A stretch of 38,210 nt of DNA from Acidobacteriota bacterium (GTDB taxonomy: Bacteria > Acidobacteriota > UBA6911 > RPQK01 > JAPXNP01): positions 4,314,682-4,352,891 of the forward strand of contig CP070717.1 of NCBI GenBank assembly GCA_020350445.1, in the 5' to 3' direction. A model generated the notes under the pieces. That model searched no databases. It was not told the origin of the DNA and saw only the letters and a program-made list of their open reading frames with translations. This document shows, piece by piece, positions 31,285 to 38,210 of this stretch. Position numbers and translations under genes: made by a program. Every line of letters begins with the position of its first letter. Position 1 is the first letter of the stretch.

Positions 31285-32383
31285 CATCTCCGGTTTGCGG
31301 GCACCCGCCTCGCTCCGGAAGGTTCTGCGTTCTGGGCTGCTCCCTGCACTCTTCTTGTTCTTCTCTATTCACTGTGCAGCGCTGGGTCGGCCGGTGGAGA
31401 TTCAGGAAGAGTCGCATCGAGAGGAACTCGACGCAGCGGAAGTCACGGTTCGTGAAGTCTTCCTGATGGGAACCGTTGCGACGATTCAAGTGCGCGGCGC
31501 CGAACCATCCTCCCGCCGAAAACTGGCCGCCGACCTCATCACCTCGCTCGAGCGGACCGAGGACGAGTTGAGTACATGGAGAAGGTCGAGTGAGCTCAGC
31601 CGTTTGAACCAAGCGCAGATCGGAGCACAATTCGCTCTCTCGGACTCAACCTGCGAGATGCTCAAAAGCGTTTTCGATCTCAGCCAGCGAACGGGAGGTG
31701 CGTTTGATCCCGCCATTGGCAGGTTGATTGAGGTATGGGATCTCCAAGGGCAGGGTCGCATACCGGGCGAGACTGAGCTCAAGCCTCTCCTGGATCGAGG
31801 TGGTTTGAAGGGTTTTGACTTTCGCCGAGCATCCTGTGAGGTGGTACGCCGCGTTGATACAACCATTGATGCTGGAGCTTTTGGAAAGGGTGAGGCTCTC
31901 GATCGATTGGATGGAATAGGCTCCCGGTTTGAGAATTCGTCCTGGCAGGTCAATCTTGGCGGTCAAGTCCGCGTTTCGGTGGCACCGGGGCATGCGCCCT
32001 GGATAGTGGAGCTTGCTTCACCGGAAGACCGTGAATCCACGGTAGCGGAGATTGTGCTCAGCAAGGGATCGATCGCGACAAGTGGGAGCTTGCTTCGGGA
32101 CCGGTGGGTTGAGGGCAGGCGAATCGGGCACCTGCTCGATCCACGAACTGGGATACCGGCGAAGTACTTTGGGTCGGTCGCGGTCTGGCATCGGTCGGCT
32201 CTGCAGGCGGATGCCCTATCGACAGCGCTCTTCGTCATGGGGCCGAAGGACGGACTCGAATGGGCAGAACGGGAAGCAGTGGCAGCCTGCTATCTCTTCA
32301 TGGAGGACGGAGTCCTAAAGGTCTTATCGTCGAGTGAGTTTCAGAAGATGTTTGTTAAAGGGAGAGGCTTCGGGGAGCGCTGA
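31274..32383 (+). CDS. apbE: FAD:protein FMN transferase ApbE
   Basis: ApbE transfers FMN from FAD onto a threonine of FMN-binding proteins outside the cytoplasm. The 369-aa protein has an N-terminal hydrophobic export signal (about 20-32, LLPALFLFFSIHCAALG). A cysteine is present there, but the residue before it is His, so a lipoprotein is doubtful. Catalytic and cofactor segments follow: LSTWRRSSELSRLN, GGAFDPAIGRLIEVWDL, TTIDAGAFGKGEALDRL, NLGGQVRVS, GSIATSGSLLRDR, IGHLLDPRTG and DALSTALFVMG. The TTG start at 31274, inside the end of the upstream gene, has GGAG 7 nt before it. It is the last gene of the Fur-box operon; its stop is 1 nt from the convergent porB stop. Confidence 0.94.
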   Translation: MPPDISGLRAPASLRKVLRSGLLPALFLFFSIHCAALGRPVEIQEESHREELDAAEVTVREVFLMGTVATIQVRGAEPSSRRKLAADLITSLERTEDELSTWRRSSELSRLNQAQIGAQFALSDSTCEMLKSVFDLSQRTGGAFDPAIGRLIEVWDLQGQGRIPGETELKPLLDRGGLKGFDFRRASCEVVRRVDTTIDAGAFGKGEALDRLDGIGSRFENSSWQVNLGGQVRVSVAPGHAPWIVELASPEDRESTVAEIVLSKGSIATSGSLLRDRWVEGRRIGHLLDPRTGIPAKYFGSVAVWHRSALQADALSTALFVMGPKDGLEWAEREAVAACYLFMEDGVLKVLSSSEFQKMFVKGRGFGER

Positions 32384-32384
32384 T

Positions 32385-33305
32385 TCATCGAGGGGCTGCG
32401 GCGTAGCTCTGCGCCGGGTCCCCTTCTCGATGTTCCGAGAGCCGCTGCAGCTTCGTCCAGCGGGCATCGACATTCTCCTGAAACTGCTGGATGGCCTTCC
32501 GGTCCAGGTTCTGGAATCGACCCTGCGCCTGGACATAGGCCTCGACAGAAACCGGGTCCGTGATCTCGTGCAAGCGGTAGCTCGAGCCGTTCTCGACTTC
32601 GAACAGGGGGAAGACGCGGGACAGGACAGCCAGCCGTGCAAAGCGGACGGAGAGCTCCGAGGAGATTTTCCACCCTGGAGGACAAGGAGAAAGGATGTGG
32701 AGGAACCGAGTACCCTGTATGCGTTTTGCCTTGAGTGACTTGTTGTAGAGATCGTCCGGATAGGCGACGGAGGCAGTCGCGGCATAGGGGATCGCATGGG
32801 CGGCCATGATCTGGATGATGTCCTTCTTGACTTCCATTTTTGCTGAGGGCGTAGTCGTCGTCCAGGCACCCCAGGGTGTCGCTGAACTTCGCTGAATCCC
32901 GGTGTTCATGTAGGCCTCGTTGTCGTAGCAGACATAGAGGATGTCCTCATTGCGTTCGGCCGCGCCAGAAAGTGCCTGGAGGCCGATATCGAAGGTGCCG
33001 CCATCTCCGGCCCAGGCGACGACTTCTGTCTCCCGGTCCCCTTGCAAATCCAGTGCCGCCCGGACTCCCGAAGCGGTGGCTGCAGCTGTTTCAAAAGCGG
33101 TGTGGAGAAGTGGGACCTTCAGGGCTGAGAAGGGGTGTGGTCCGGCGATGACCGACCAACAGCAGGCTGGCATCACGACAATGGTCTTCTCACCGAGTGC
33201 CTTCAGTACATAGCGCATCGCCAGGGCTGCGCCACAACCCTGGCAGCCCAGGTGGCCCGAGGTGATGTACTCTTCGGCAGGAAGCATGGAGGCCGGGCTT
33301 TTCAT
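32385..33305 (-). CDS. porB: Pyruvate:ferredoxin oxidoreductase beta subunit PorB
   Basis: This 306-aa protein is the thiamine-pyrophosphate-binding subunit. Cysteines of GHLGCQGCGAALAMRY (near residue 20) and a later cysteine (SPCPPGW) are positioned to bind a [4Fe-4S] cluster. The TPP motif GDGGTFDIGLQALSGAAER is near residue 99, followed by YVCYDNEAYMNTGIQRS, which is typical of PorB that uses pyruvate. The start overlaps the porA stop (ATGA). It is the last gene of the four-gene operon and converges with apbE, whose stop codon is 1 nt away. Another 2-oxoacid as substrate cannot be excluded. Confidence 0.95.
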   Translation of the reverse strand: MKSPASMLPAEEYITSGHLGCQGCGAALAMRYVLKALGEKTIVVMPACCWSVIAGPHPFSALKVPLLHTAFETAAATASGVRAALDLQGDRETEVVAWAGDGGTFDIGLQALSGAAERNEDILYVCYDNEAYMNTGIQRSSATPWGAWTTTTPSAKMEVKKDIIQIMAAHAIPYAATASVAYPDDLYNKSLKAKRIQGTRFLHILSPCPPGWKISSELSVRFARLAVLSRVFPLFEVENGSSYRLHEITDPVSVEAYVQAQGRFQNLDRKAIQQFQENVDARWTKLQRLSEHREGDPAQSYAAAPR

Positions 33306-34468
33306 CTCTTCAGTCCAATCCAGATCAGGTCTTCAGGCTCGTCCCGTACAGTTGTGTAATCAATCGTTTCACGGATCATGGCCGGAGTGACGTCCCGACC
33401 TCCGAGCCCGGTGACAAAGCCGAACACGGGAATGCTGCAGTGGTTGTGGAGAGCCGCCCGCAACTCCTGGGCGAAGATGCCGCCTGCCCCATAGCTGAGG
33501 TTACGATCGATAACCGCAACCTTCTTGATCCCATCGACAGCTTGCTGAACCTCGGCAGATGGAAAGGGGCGGAAGGTGCGAATCTTCATCAGGCCGACGC
33601 GCCTGCCCTCATCCCGGAGCTCATCGATTACAACGCGGGCCGTACTCGTGATGGTGCTCGATGTCACCAGTAAGAGTTCGGCCCCGTCGGTGCGGTAGGT
33701 CTCAATGAGCCCGTAGCGTCTCCCGAACTGTTCGCCGAACTCGGCATCGACGCGCCGAATCACTTCAACGGCTTCGTTCATGGCTTCCTGCAGGTCGTAA
33801 CGCAGTTCCATGTATGTCTCTGGCGTTGCCAGCCCGTTGAAAGCGCGTGGGTTAGATATGTCGAGCCGCACTTTCGGGTTGAACGGCGGGAGGAACCTGT
33901 CCACATCGGTCTGGGTGGGGAATTCCACCGCTTCAGCGGTATGGGAGAGCACGAAAGCATCGAGGACGAGCATAGCCGGCACAAGCAGCTCTTCTGCAAC
34001 TCTAAAGGCCTGAATCACCGTATCTAGTACCTCCTGATTGCTTTCGCAATAGAACTGCATCCAGCCGGTATCCCGTTGCGCCAGTGAATCATTCTGGTCA
34101 GTCCAGACCGACCAGGGAGCCCCCATCGCCCGATTTACGTTTGCCATCACAATTGGCAACCGGGCTCCGGCGCTCCAATGCAGCATCTCGTGCATCAGGG
34201 CCAACCCGTGAGCGGAAGTTGCTGTAAAGCAGCGTGCGCCGGTAGAGGAAGCGCCAACCAGTGCAGCCATGGCAGAGTGTTCCGATTCGACTTTCAGGAA
34301 CTTTGCGTCCAGGGCCCCATTGGCACAGAACTCACTCAACAGTTCGACGACCTGCGTCTGCGGCGTAATCGGGTAGGCTGAGATGACCTGGGCCCGGGAC
34401 AGGCGAACACCGTGCGAAACGGCGTGATTCCCTGTCACTACCTGCTGGTGTGCGGCGACTGCACTCAT
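33302..34468 (-). CDS. porA: Pyruvate:ferredoxin oxidoreductase alpha subunit PorA
   Basis: This 388-aa subunit carries the 2-oxoacid-binding segment VISAYPITPQTQVVELLSEF near its start. VESEHSAMAALVGASSTGAR, FTATSAHGLALMHEML and VNRAMGAPWSVWTDQNDSL follow, then the transketolase C-terminal-like domain (LMKIRTFRPFPSAEVQQAV, VIDRNLSYGAGG). ATG 34468 overlaps the stop of the upstream GltD-ferredoxin fusion (ATGA); a longer open frame would extend into that gene without a ribosome-binding site. With PorB, PorG and a ferredoxin-containing subunit it oxidises pyruvate to acetyl-CoA, or reduces CO2 in the reverse reaction. Confidence 0.95.
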   Translation of the reverse strand: MSAVAAHQQVVTGNHAVSHGVRLSRAQVISAYPITPQTQVVELLSEFCANGALDAKFLKVESEHSAMAALVGASSTGARCFTATSAHGLALMHEMLHWSAGARLPIVMANVNRAMGAPWSVWTDQNDSLAQRDTGWMQFYCESNQEVLDTVIQAFRVAEELLVPAMLVLDAFVLSHTAEAVEFPTQTDVDRFLPPFNPKVRLDISNPRAFNGLATPETYMELRYDLQEAMNEAVEVIRRVDAEFGEQFGRRYGLIETYRTDGAELLLVTSSTITSTARVVIDELRDEGRRVGLMKIRTFRPFPSAEVQQAVDGIKKVAVIDRNLSYGAGGIFAQELRAALHNHCSIPVFGFVTGLGGRDVTPAMIRETIDYTTVRDEPEDLIWIGLKR

Positions 34469-36093
34469 GCGTCCTCCTCGATCAGAGAGGCAACACCGCG
34501 GGGGCATTCCTCGACACAGATGCCACATCCTTTGCAGTAAGTGAGGTCAACCTCGAAGCCCCTCTCGGTCTTCGCTACGGCTGCTTCAGGACAGAAGAGC
34601 CAACAGTTTCCGCACTCATTGCAGACGCCACAGGAAAGGCAGCGATTCGCCTCGCGGACAGCTTCGCTTGGGCCGATCGTCAGGTGAACTTCAGCAAATC
34701 CCGACGACCTTTCAGCTGCCGGCAGTGAACGGGTGAGGATCCCCTCGGCTGGTTCGAAGTAGCTGAGGTTGAGGCTTTCACGAGGAAATGGCTCGAAGGG
34801 GGAGCCTTGAAAAGAGTCTTCTGAGCGAAGGCCTCCAAGGTAGAAGTCGATTCTTTCCGCGGCCAACTTCCCCGAAGCGATCGCCTGGATAACCATACTT
34901 GGCCCCGTCTCGGCATCCCCTCCTATGAAGATGGCTGGATCCGAGGAATCTCTGAGGAACGACAGGTCAGCCATTTCGCCTACGGCGACAATGAGGTTAT
35001 CCGCCTCGAGCGTGAAGTAAGATTCACCAACTGGTACCGGTCGCGCCCTGCCGTCTTCGCCAATGCCATCAAGGCGCATCTCCTGAAACTCCACCTCGAG
35101 CTGAGCGCCGCCTTCCCTTACCCGCGTTGGAGATGCCAGGAAAAGAAAATCGATACCTTCGTCCTCGGCCGCCCGGATTTCGTCGTCATGTGCGGGCATC
35201 TGGTCCCGAGTCCGCCGGTAAACGATGACTGGTTCACCTCCCAGCCGCAATGCGGTACGGGCGGCGTCGATGGCGGTATTGCCGCCTCCGATTATGATGA
35301 CGCAGCGGCCGACTTTGACAGGGTCACCTCGATTGACTTCCTCCAGGAAGCCCAGGCCGGTCTGGACCTTTGGATGATCCAACCACTTGAGTGATTTACT
35401 CCGGTGTGCTCCCGTCGCCACAAACAGGGCCTCGTGACGTTTTCTCAGGTCTACGATGGAAAGATCCTTGCCGATCGTGCATCCCAGTTCGAATTCGACA
35501 CCAAACTCGCGGATCCGGCTGATTTCGATATCCAGGAATTCGCGTGGGAGGCGGTAGCTGGGAATCCCCATCCGCAGCATCCCCCCTGCGTCGGACTCGG
35601 CTTCGTAAACGACAGTCGAGTGGCCCTTCAAGCGGAGAAAGTAGGCGCAGCTAAGACCTGCAGGTCCGGAACCGATGATCCCGACGGAATGGTGCCACTC
35701 GGCAGGGGTACGGTTCCGGTTCGGGAACTTCGAATCGATGCAGAACTCTCCGACAAACCGCTCAACCGACTGCACCGAGATGCCCGTGTCCAGTTCCGCT
35801 CGACTGCAGAATCCCTGGCAGGGGTGATAACAGACCCGGCCAGTGACGGCCGGCAGAGGATTGCACTCAGTAATCTTGCGGAAAGCACCTTCGAAATCCC
35901 GCTCAGCAACGAGCCCGAGTACCCGGGGAATGTCGGTTTCAGCGGGACAGCGTCCCCGGCAGGGCGCCAGTTTCTCGGAAATGACCGGTTTCATGTAGCG
36001 CCAACTACCGGTCTGGTTGAAGGCCATGGTTCCGGTGGAAGCCGCCATCGGCTCGGAAAGCCGGGGAATCTTAGATGCCCTGTCCTGCTTCAT
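34465..36093 (-). CDS. GltD-type NAD(P)H oxidoreductase fused to PorD ferredoxin domain
   Basis: This 542-aa fusion has an N-terminal Cys-rich helical domain of the GltD class (LAPCRGRCPAETDIPRVL, GRVCYHPCQGFCSRAELD) and a FAD-binding Rossmann motif, SVGIIGSGPAGLSCAYFL (about 136-153). A second, NAD(P)H-binding motif is VIIIGGGNTAIDAARTAL, and the FAD-closing segment is IFIGGDAETGPSMVIQAIAS. The C-terminal 75 residues form a two-cluster ferredoxin (CLSCGVCNECGNCWLFCPEA and CKGCGICVEECPRG) matching PorD, the delta subunit. It is coupled to porG and porA by ATGA overlaps. It could pass electrons between the oxidoreductase and NAD(P)H. The start at 36093 is the first ATG; later ones (34 residues in) are possible. 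Confidence 0.93.
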   Translation of the reverse strand: MKQDRASKIPRLSEPMAASTGTMAFNQTGSWRYMKPVISEKLAPCRGRCPAETDIPRVLGLVAERDFEGAFRKITECNPLPAVTGRVCYHPCQGFCSRAELDTGISVQSVERFVGEFCIDSKFPNRNRTPAEWHHSVGIIGSGPAGLSCAYFLRLKGHSTVVYEAESDAGGMLRMGIPSYRLPREFLDIEISRIREFGVEFELGCTIGKDLSIVDLRKRHEALFVATGAHRSKSLKWLDHPKVQTGLGFLEEVNRGDPVKVGRCVIIIGGGNTAIDAARTALRLGGEPVIVYRRTRDQMPAHDDEIRAAEDEGIDFLFLASPTRVREGGAQLEVEFQEMRLDGIGEDGRARPVPVGESYFTLEADNLIVAVGEMADLSFLRDSSDPAIFIGGDAETGPSMVIQAIASGKLAAERIDFYLGGLRSEDSFQGSPFEPFPRESLNLSYFEPAEGILTRSLPAAERSSGFAEVHLTIGPSEAVREANRCLSCGVCNECGNCWLFCPEAAVAKTERGFEVDLTYCKGCGICVEECPRGVASLIEEDA

Positions 36094-36668
36094 CCACCAA
36101 CCTCCTCAACGATTGGGAGGACAACGGCCTCAAAGGCTTGTTGGGCGGCATTTACGTTCTTTTCGGGTCGAACGGGGACACCTTCCCTGACGGCAACGAG
36201 AACGGATTCAAGTCTCAACAGTCCAGTCACCCTGGCAAACGCCCCCAGGACTGCCGTATTGACAATTGGATTGGTACGGCTCCCAAGGTGGTTCTCAAAG
36301 GCGATTCTTCCGGCATCAACGGTGGCGACTCTCCAGCCGCCTCTTTCAAACTGGGTAAACCTGTCGGGTTTCCGATCAGAATTGACCAGTATCCAGCCTG
36401 CCGTTTTTAGACCCGCCGTCACATCAACGGTGGCGATCAACGTTGGATCTAGAATCACCACGTGATCGGGTGTTTCAATCTGGCAGCGCAGGCGGATGGG
36501 AGCATCGGAGCAGCGTAAGAACGCGGCCACCGGTGCCCCTCGCCTCTCCACCCCAAACGTGGGAAATGCCTGTACAAACTTCCCCTCACTGAAAAATGCC
36601 GAGGCCAGGATCTCCGAGGCGACAACTGTTCCCTGGCCCCCTCTCCCATGGAAGCGTACCTCAATCAT
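36090..36668 (-). CDS. porG: 2-oxoacid:ferredoxin oxidoreductase gamma subunit PorG
   Basis: This 192-aa subunit starts with the family motif EVRFHGRGGQGTVVASEILA. SFF-type linker residues and KFVQAFPTFGVERRGAPVAA follow, then DHVVILDPTLI and RTNPIVNTAVLGAFARVTG. It is the first gene of the operon porG, gltD-porD fusion, porA, porB; all adjacent stop and start codons overlap by 4 nt. ATG 36668 has GAGGT 9 nt upstream. PorG helps form the coenzyme A binding site. Confidence 0.94.
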   Translation of the reverse strand: MIEVRFHGRGGQGTVVASEILASAFFSEGKFVQAFPTFGVERRGAPVAAFLRCSDAPIRLRCQIETPDHVVILDPTLIATVDVTAGLKTAGWILVNSDRKPDRFTQFERGGWRVATVDAGRIAFENHLGSRTNPIVNTAVLGAFARVTGLLRLESVLVAVREGVPVRPEKNVNAAQQAFEAVVLPIVEEVGG

Positions 36669-37032
36669 CGCCGATGACCTCGCGGTGGGGAATCGACCGG
36701 CAGTATTTTGAACGATGAGAACTGGGAATTGCTCATCAGAATCACCGATTGTGCCAGCTGAACCAGAAGCGGGGGTAAATCCCCCACCAGGGGAAACACT
36801 TGCTGTCAGTCGCTCCGTGGTTGTAGCAAATGACTTTCCTTCAGTCTCCTGCCTCTGCGGTCTTTCAGGTGAAAAGACCTGGCCTCGTAAGAGGCTCTTC
36901 CTTCATCAATGTTAACTTAGAAATGCAAGTAGTGTTCCAAGAAACGTGCGAAATGCGGGCGTAGAGGTGGAAAGCGATCACATCGCTATACGATATACTT
37001 TCGGCAAACAGAAATAACGAACTAGGATCCCC
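36669..37032. other. 364-bp divergent intergenic region with several hairpins
   Basis: No gene is supported. Four inverted repeats are seen: GATGAG/CTCATC (36714-36719 and 36732-36737), GGGGG/CCCCC around TAAAT (36771-36785), GGTCTTT/AAAGACC (36859-36865 and 36873-36879), and GCCTC/GAGGC around GTAA (36882-36895). A possible -10 TATACT for the plus-strand peptidase lies at 36994-36999. The porG promoter is not clear. The hairpins could belong to leader structures on either strand. Confidence 0.4.
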
Positions 37033-38070
37033 ATGAATGACTCTCACAGTAGATCAGTTTTTGGCAGAGATGTCGTTGGAACTCTCGAAGTCCTGATGGA
37101 TATCGCTTCGCCAACGGGAACGGAAGCAGAAATAGGGGGCGTTCTCGCCTCCCGACTTCTGGCCGAGGGCTTTCGGGTCAAGACCGATACAGTTGACGGA
37201 GATAGAATCAATGTCCTGGCAACCGGAACTGATGAGCCGACTGTTCTCTTCTGTACTCACATGGATACCGTCCGTCCCCATCTACCCTGTTCCCAACAGG
37301 ACGGTGTCATTTACGGGCGTGGAGCTTGTGACGCCAAGGGCGCAATGGCTGCAATGCTAGTGGCCGCTTGCGAGCTGAAAAGCGCTGGGATCGAAGATGT
37401 CGGGGTCTTGTTTGTCGTGGGTGAAGAAACGAATTCGGATGGTGCTCGAGCTGCGGCAGCGTCTGGGCTCCGTGTCGATTACATCGTTCTGGGAGAGCCC
37501 ACTCAGAACCGGTTGGCCGCTGGTCAGAAGGGAACCCTGGTCTTCCGTCTCGCAGCCAAAGGGGTTGCGGGTCATTCCGCATATCCTGAATTTGGAAGAT
37601 CGGCGATTCATCGGCTCATCCCCTTGATGAAGGATTGGATCGACCATGACTGGGGCTCCAGCCCGAAGATGGGGCTGACGACACTGAACTTTGGCACAAT
37701 GCACGGTGGCGTCGGAGCCAATGTCTTTGCGCCCGAAGTGGTTGTCGAAGGGATATTCAGGGTGAGCACCTCATTGAAGGAGGTGAAGCAGCAAATTGAA
37801 CCCTACCTTACCGACGATTTGCAGTTTAGTGTCGTGAGTGAAGCGGAGCCACTCGAACTGTTCTGCCCCTCAGGTTTTGAGAGTGAGGTAGTCTCGTTCG
37901 GATCCGATGCGCCGTTTCTCAACTCCATTGGCCAGGTTTTGATGATGGGACCCGGCTCGATCGAGTATGCTCATCGAGACAATGAACAGGTCAAGGCGGT
38001 GGAATTGGAAGAGGCGGTTCGGCATTATATTCGACTCGGAAGGATGCTGAGTCGTGGGCGCGAGAGTTAA
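37033..38070 (+). CDS. M20-family deacylase (DapE/ArgE/LysK-like)
   Basis: This 345-aa zinc hydrolase has the M20 motifs in order: LFCTHMDTVRPHLP (metal ligands H and D), GRGACDAKGAMAAML, VVGEETNSDGA with the general-base glutamate, LGEPTQNRLAAGQKGTLVF, the dimerisation domain with GVAGHSAYPEFGRSAIH, and YAHRDNEQVK at the C-terminus. This class removes acyl groups from diaminopimelate, ornithine or lysine intermediates. dapB begins 32 bp downstream, so a role as succinyl- or acetyl-diaminopimelate deacylase (DapE-like) is the best guess. It is slightly shorter than E. coli DapE (375 aa). A weak AGGA precedes ATG 37033. Confidence 0.88.
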   Translation: MNDSHSRSVFGRDVVGTLEVLMDIASPTGTEAEIGGVLASRLLAEGFRVKTDTVDGDRINVLATGTDEPTVLFCTHMDTVRPHLPCSQQDGVIYGRGACDAKGAMAAMLVAACELKSAGIEDVGVLFVVGEETNSDGARAAAASGLRVDYIVLGEPTQNRLAAGQKGTLVFRLAAKGVAGHSAYPEFGRSAIHRLIPLMKDWIDHDWGSSPKMGLTTLNFGTMHGGVGANVFAPEVVVEGIFRVSTSLKEVKQQIEPYLTDDLQFSVVSEAEPLELFCPSGFESEVVSFGSDAPFLNSIGQVLMMGPGSIEYAHRDNEQVKAVELEEAVRHYIRLGRMLSRGRES

Positions 38071-38101
38071 GCTTCGAAAGGATTGAGTGGAGGAATCTCG
38101 A

Positions 38102-38210
38102 ATGAGAATAGGACTTATCGGTGCCGGTAAGATGGGTCTCGAGATCGAGAGGCAGGCGACTCCACGAGGACATCAAGTCATCAGGCGCTTTTGGCTCGAG
38201 GAGCCCTTAG
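38102..38210 (+). CDS. dapB: 4-hydroxy-tetrahydrodipicolinate reductase DapB, 5' part only
   Basis: Only 36 codons are in the window. They read MRIGLIGAGKMGLEIERQAT and continue through PRGHQVIRR. The GxGxMG dinucleotide-binding start with an ALRGH-like helix end fits the DapB N-terminus; other NAD(P)-binding reductases with the same fold are possible. GGAGG lies 8 nt before ATG 38102. DapB makes tetrahydrodipicolinate in diaminopimelate synthesis, matching the DapE-like neighbour upstream, 31 nt away. Confidence 0.75.
   Translation, partial: MRIGLIGAGKMGLEIERQATPRGHQVIRRFWLEEPL

Noticed and set aside
31302-31390. Cysteine in the ApbE signal region as a lipobox
   Set aside because: The residue before the cysteine is His, which does not fit the small residue required at -1. 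Many ApbE proteins are lipoproteins, but this one is not clearly so.
35404-36465. 353-aa open frame on the plus strand
   Set aside because: It is antisense to the GltD-ferredoxin fusion and porG, both clear and coupled by ATGA overlaps. It is a codon-bias shadow.
36771-36790. GGGGGTAAATCCCCCACCA looked like a tRNA 3' end
   Set aside because: There is no T-loop, anticodon arm or D-arm upstream. It is only a short G/C inverted repeat.
1-38210. CRISPR arrays, IS elements, integrase, tRNA or rRNA genes
   Set aside because: No direct repeat arrays, transposase motifs, attachment sites or tRNA-like sequences were seen in the intergenic gaps by reading through.

Overview
This window looks like a chromosomal core-genome segment of a Gram-negative bacterium with moderate to high GC. 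It has outer-membrane porin, periplasmic adaptor and lipoprotein genes. The best guess is a member of the Acidobacteriota. The clues are a VWFA-related Ser/Asp-rich secreted protein of the kind that is abundant there, a SufBCDS-SufU-SufT operon led by an Rrf2 regulator, and an ECF sigma/anti-sigma module. This placement is inference, because no rRNA or tRNA gene is present. I saw no IS elements, CRISPR arrays, phage genes or tRNAs.

Layout. 1-2166: rsmG (partial) and mnmG on the minus strand, divergent from selD. The selD gene is longer than a simple ORF call suggests. It starts at 2167, reads through an in-frame UGA at 2218-2220 (selenocysteine 18 in the active-site motif), and has a convincing bacterial SECIS hairpin just downstream. 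3237-6793: a small conserved protein, a B12-domain-less methylmalonyl-CoA mutase large subunit, and two OppD/OppF-type ATPases translationally coupled to it. 6806-8986: a MacA-like adaptor and a MacB/LolD-type ATPase with no permease. 9159-11958: moeA-moaC and a VWFA-domain secreted protein. 12028-18812: an Rrf2-controlled SUF iron-sulfur operon (rrf2-sufB-C-D-S-U-T plus a BON-like protein) whose promoter spacer is a 25-bp dyad operator. 18835-23693: DUF2207/LemA pair, then an ECF sigma factor, zinc anti-sigma factor and TPR/HEAT protein operon, and a small zinc-ribbon membrane protein. 23845-28456: STAS protein, threonine dehydratase-like enzyme, CBM9-like protein, OsmC, NfuA, and a solute-binding lipoprotein ending in a strong terminator.

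28568-32383 is the most interesting part. A TTGACA promoter is followed directly by a near-consensus Fur box and a structured leader, then a coiled-coil porin, a periplasmic FMN-binding protein with a covalent flavinylation motif, a 156-aa four-helix membrane protein with two pairs of histidines placed like a transmembrane di-haem b conduit, and the flavin transferase ApbE. Together these suggest an iron-repressed extracytoplasmic flavin-based electron-export system, possibly a ferric reductase or reductive iron-uptake pathway.

32385-36668: a fully overlapping minus-strand operon for a four-component pyruvate:ferredoxin oxidoreductase (G, a GltD-ferredoxin fusion, A, B). 37033-38210: an M20 deacylase (DapE/ArgE-like) followed by the start of dapB, which suggests diaminopimelate/lysine synthesis.

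Common themes are metal and redox homeostasis: Fe-S assembly, Fur-type control, selenium, molybdenum cofactor, ferredoxin-dependent metabolism and covalent flavin. Several promoters place a perfect TATAAT only 6-8 nt before the start codon, which suggests leaderless mRNAs for mnmG, selD and the VWFA gene.
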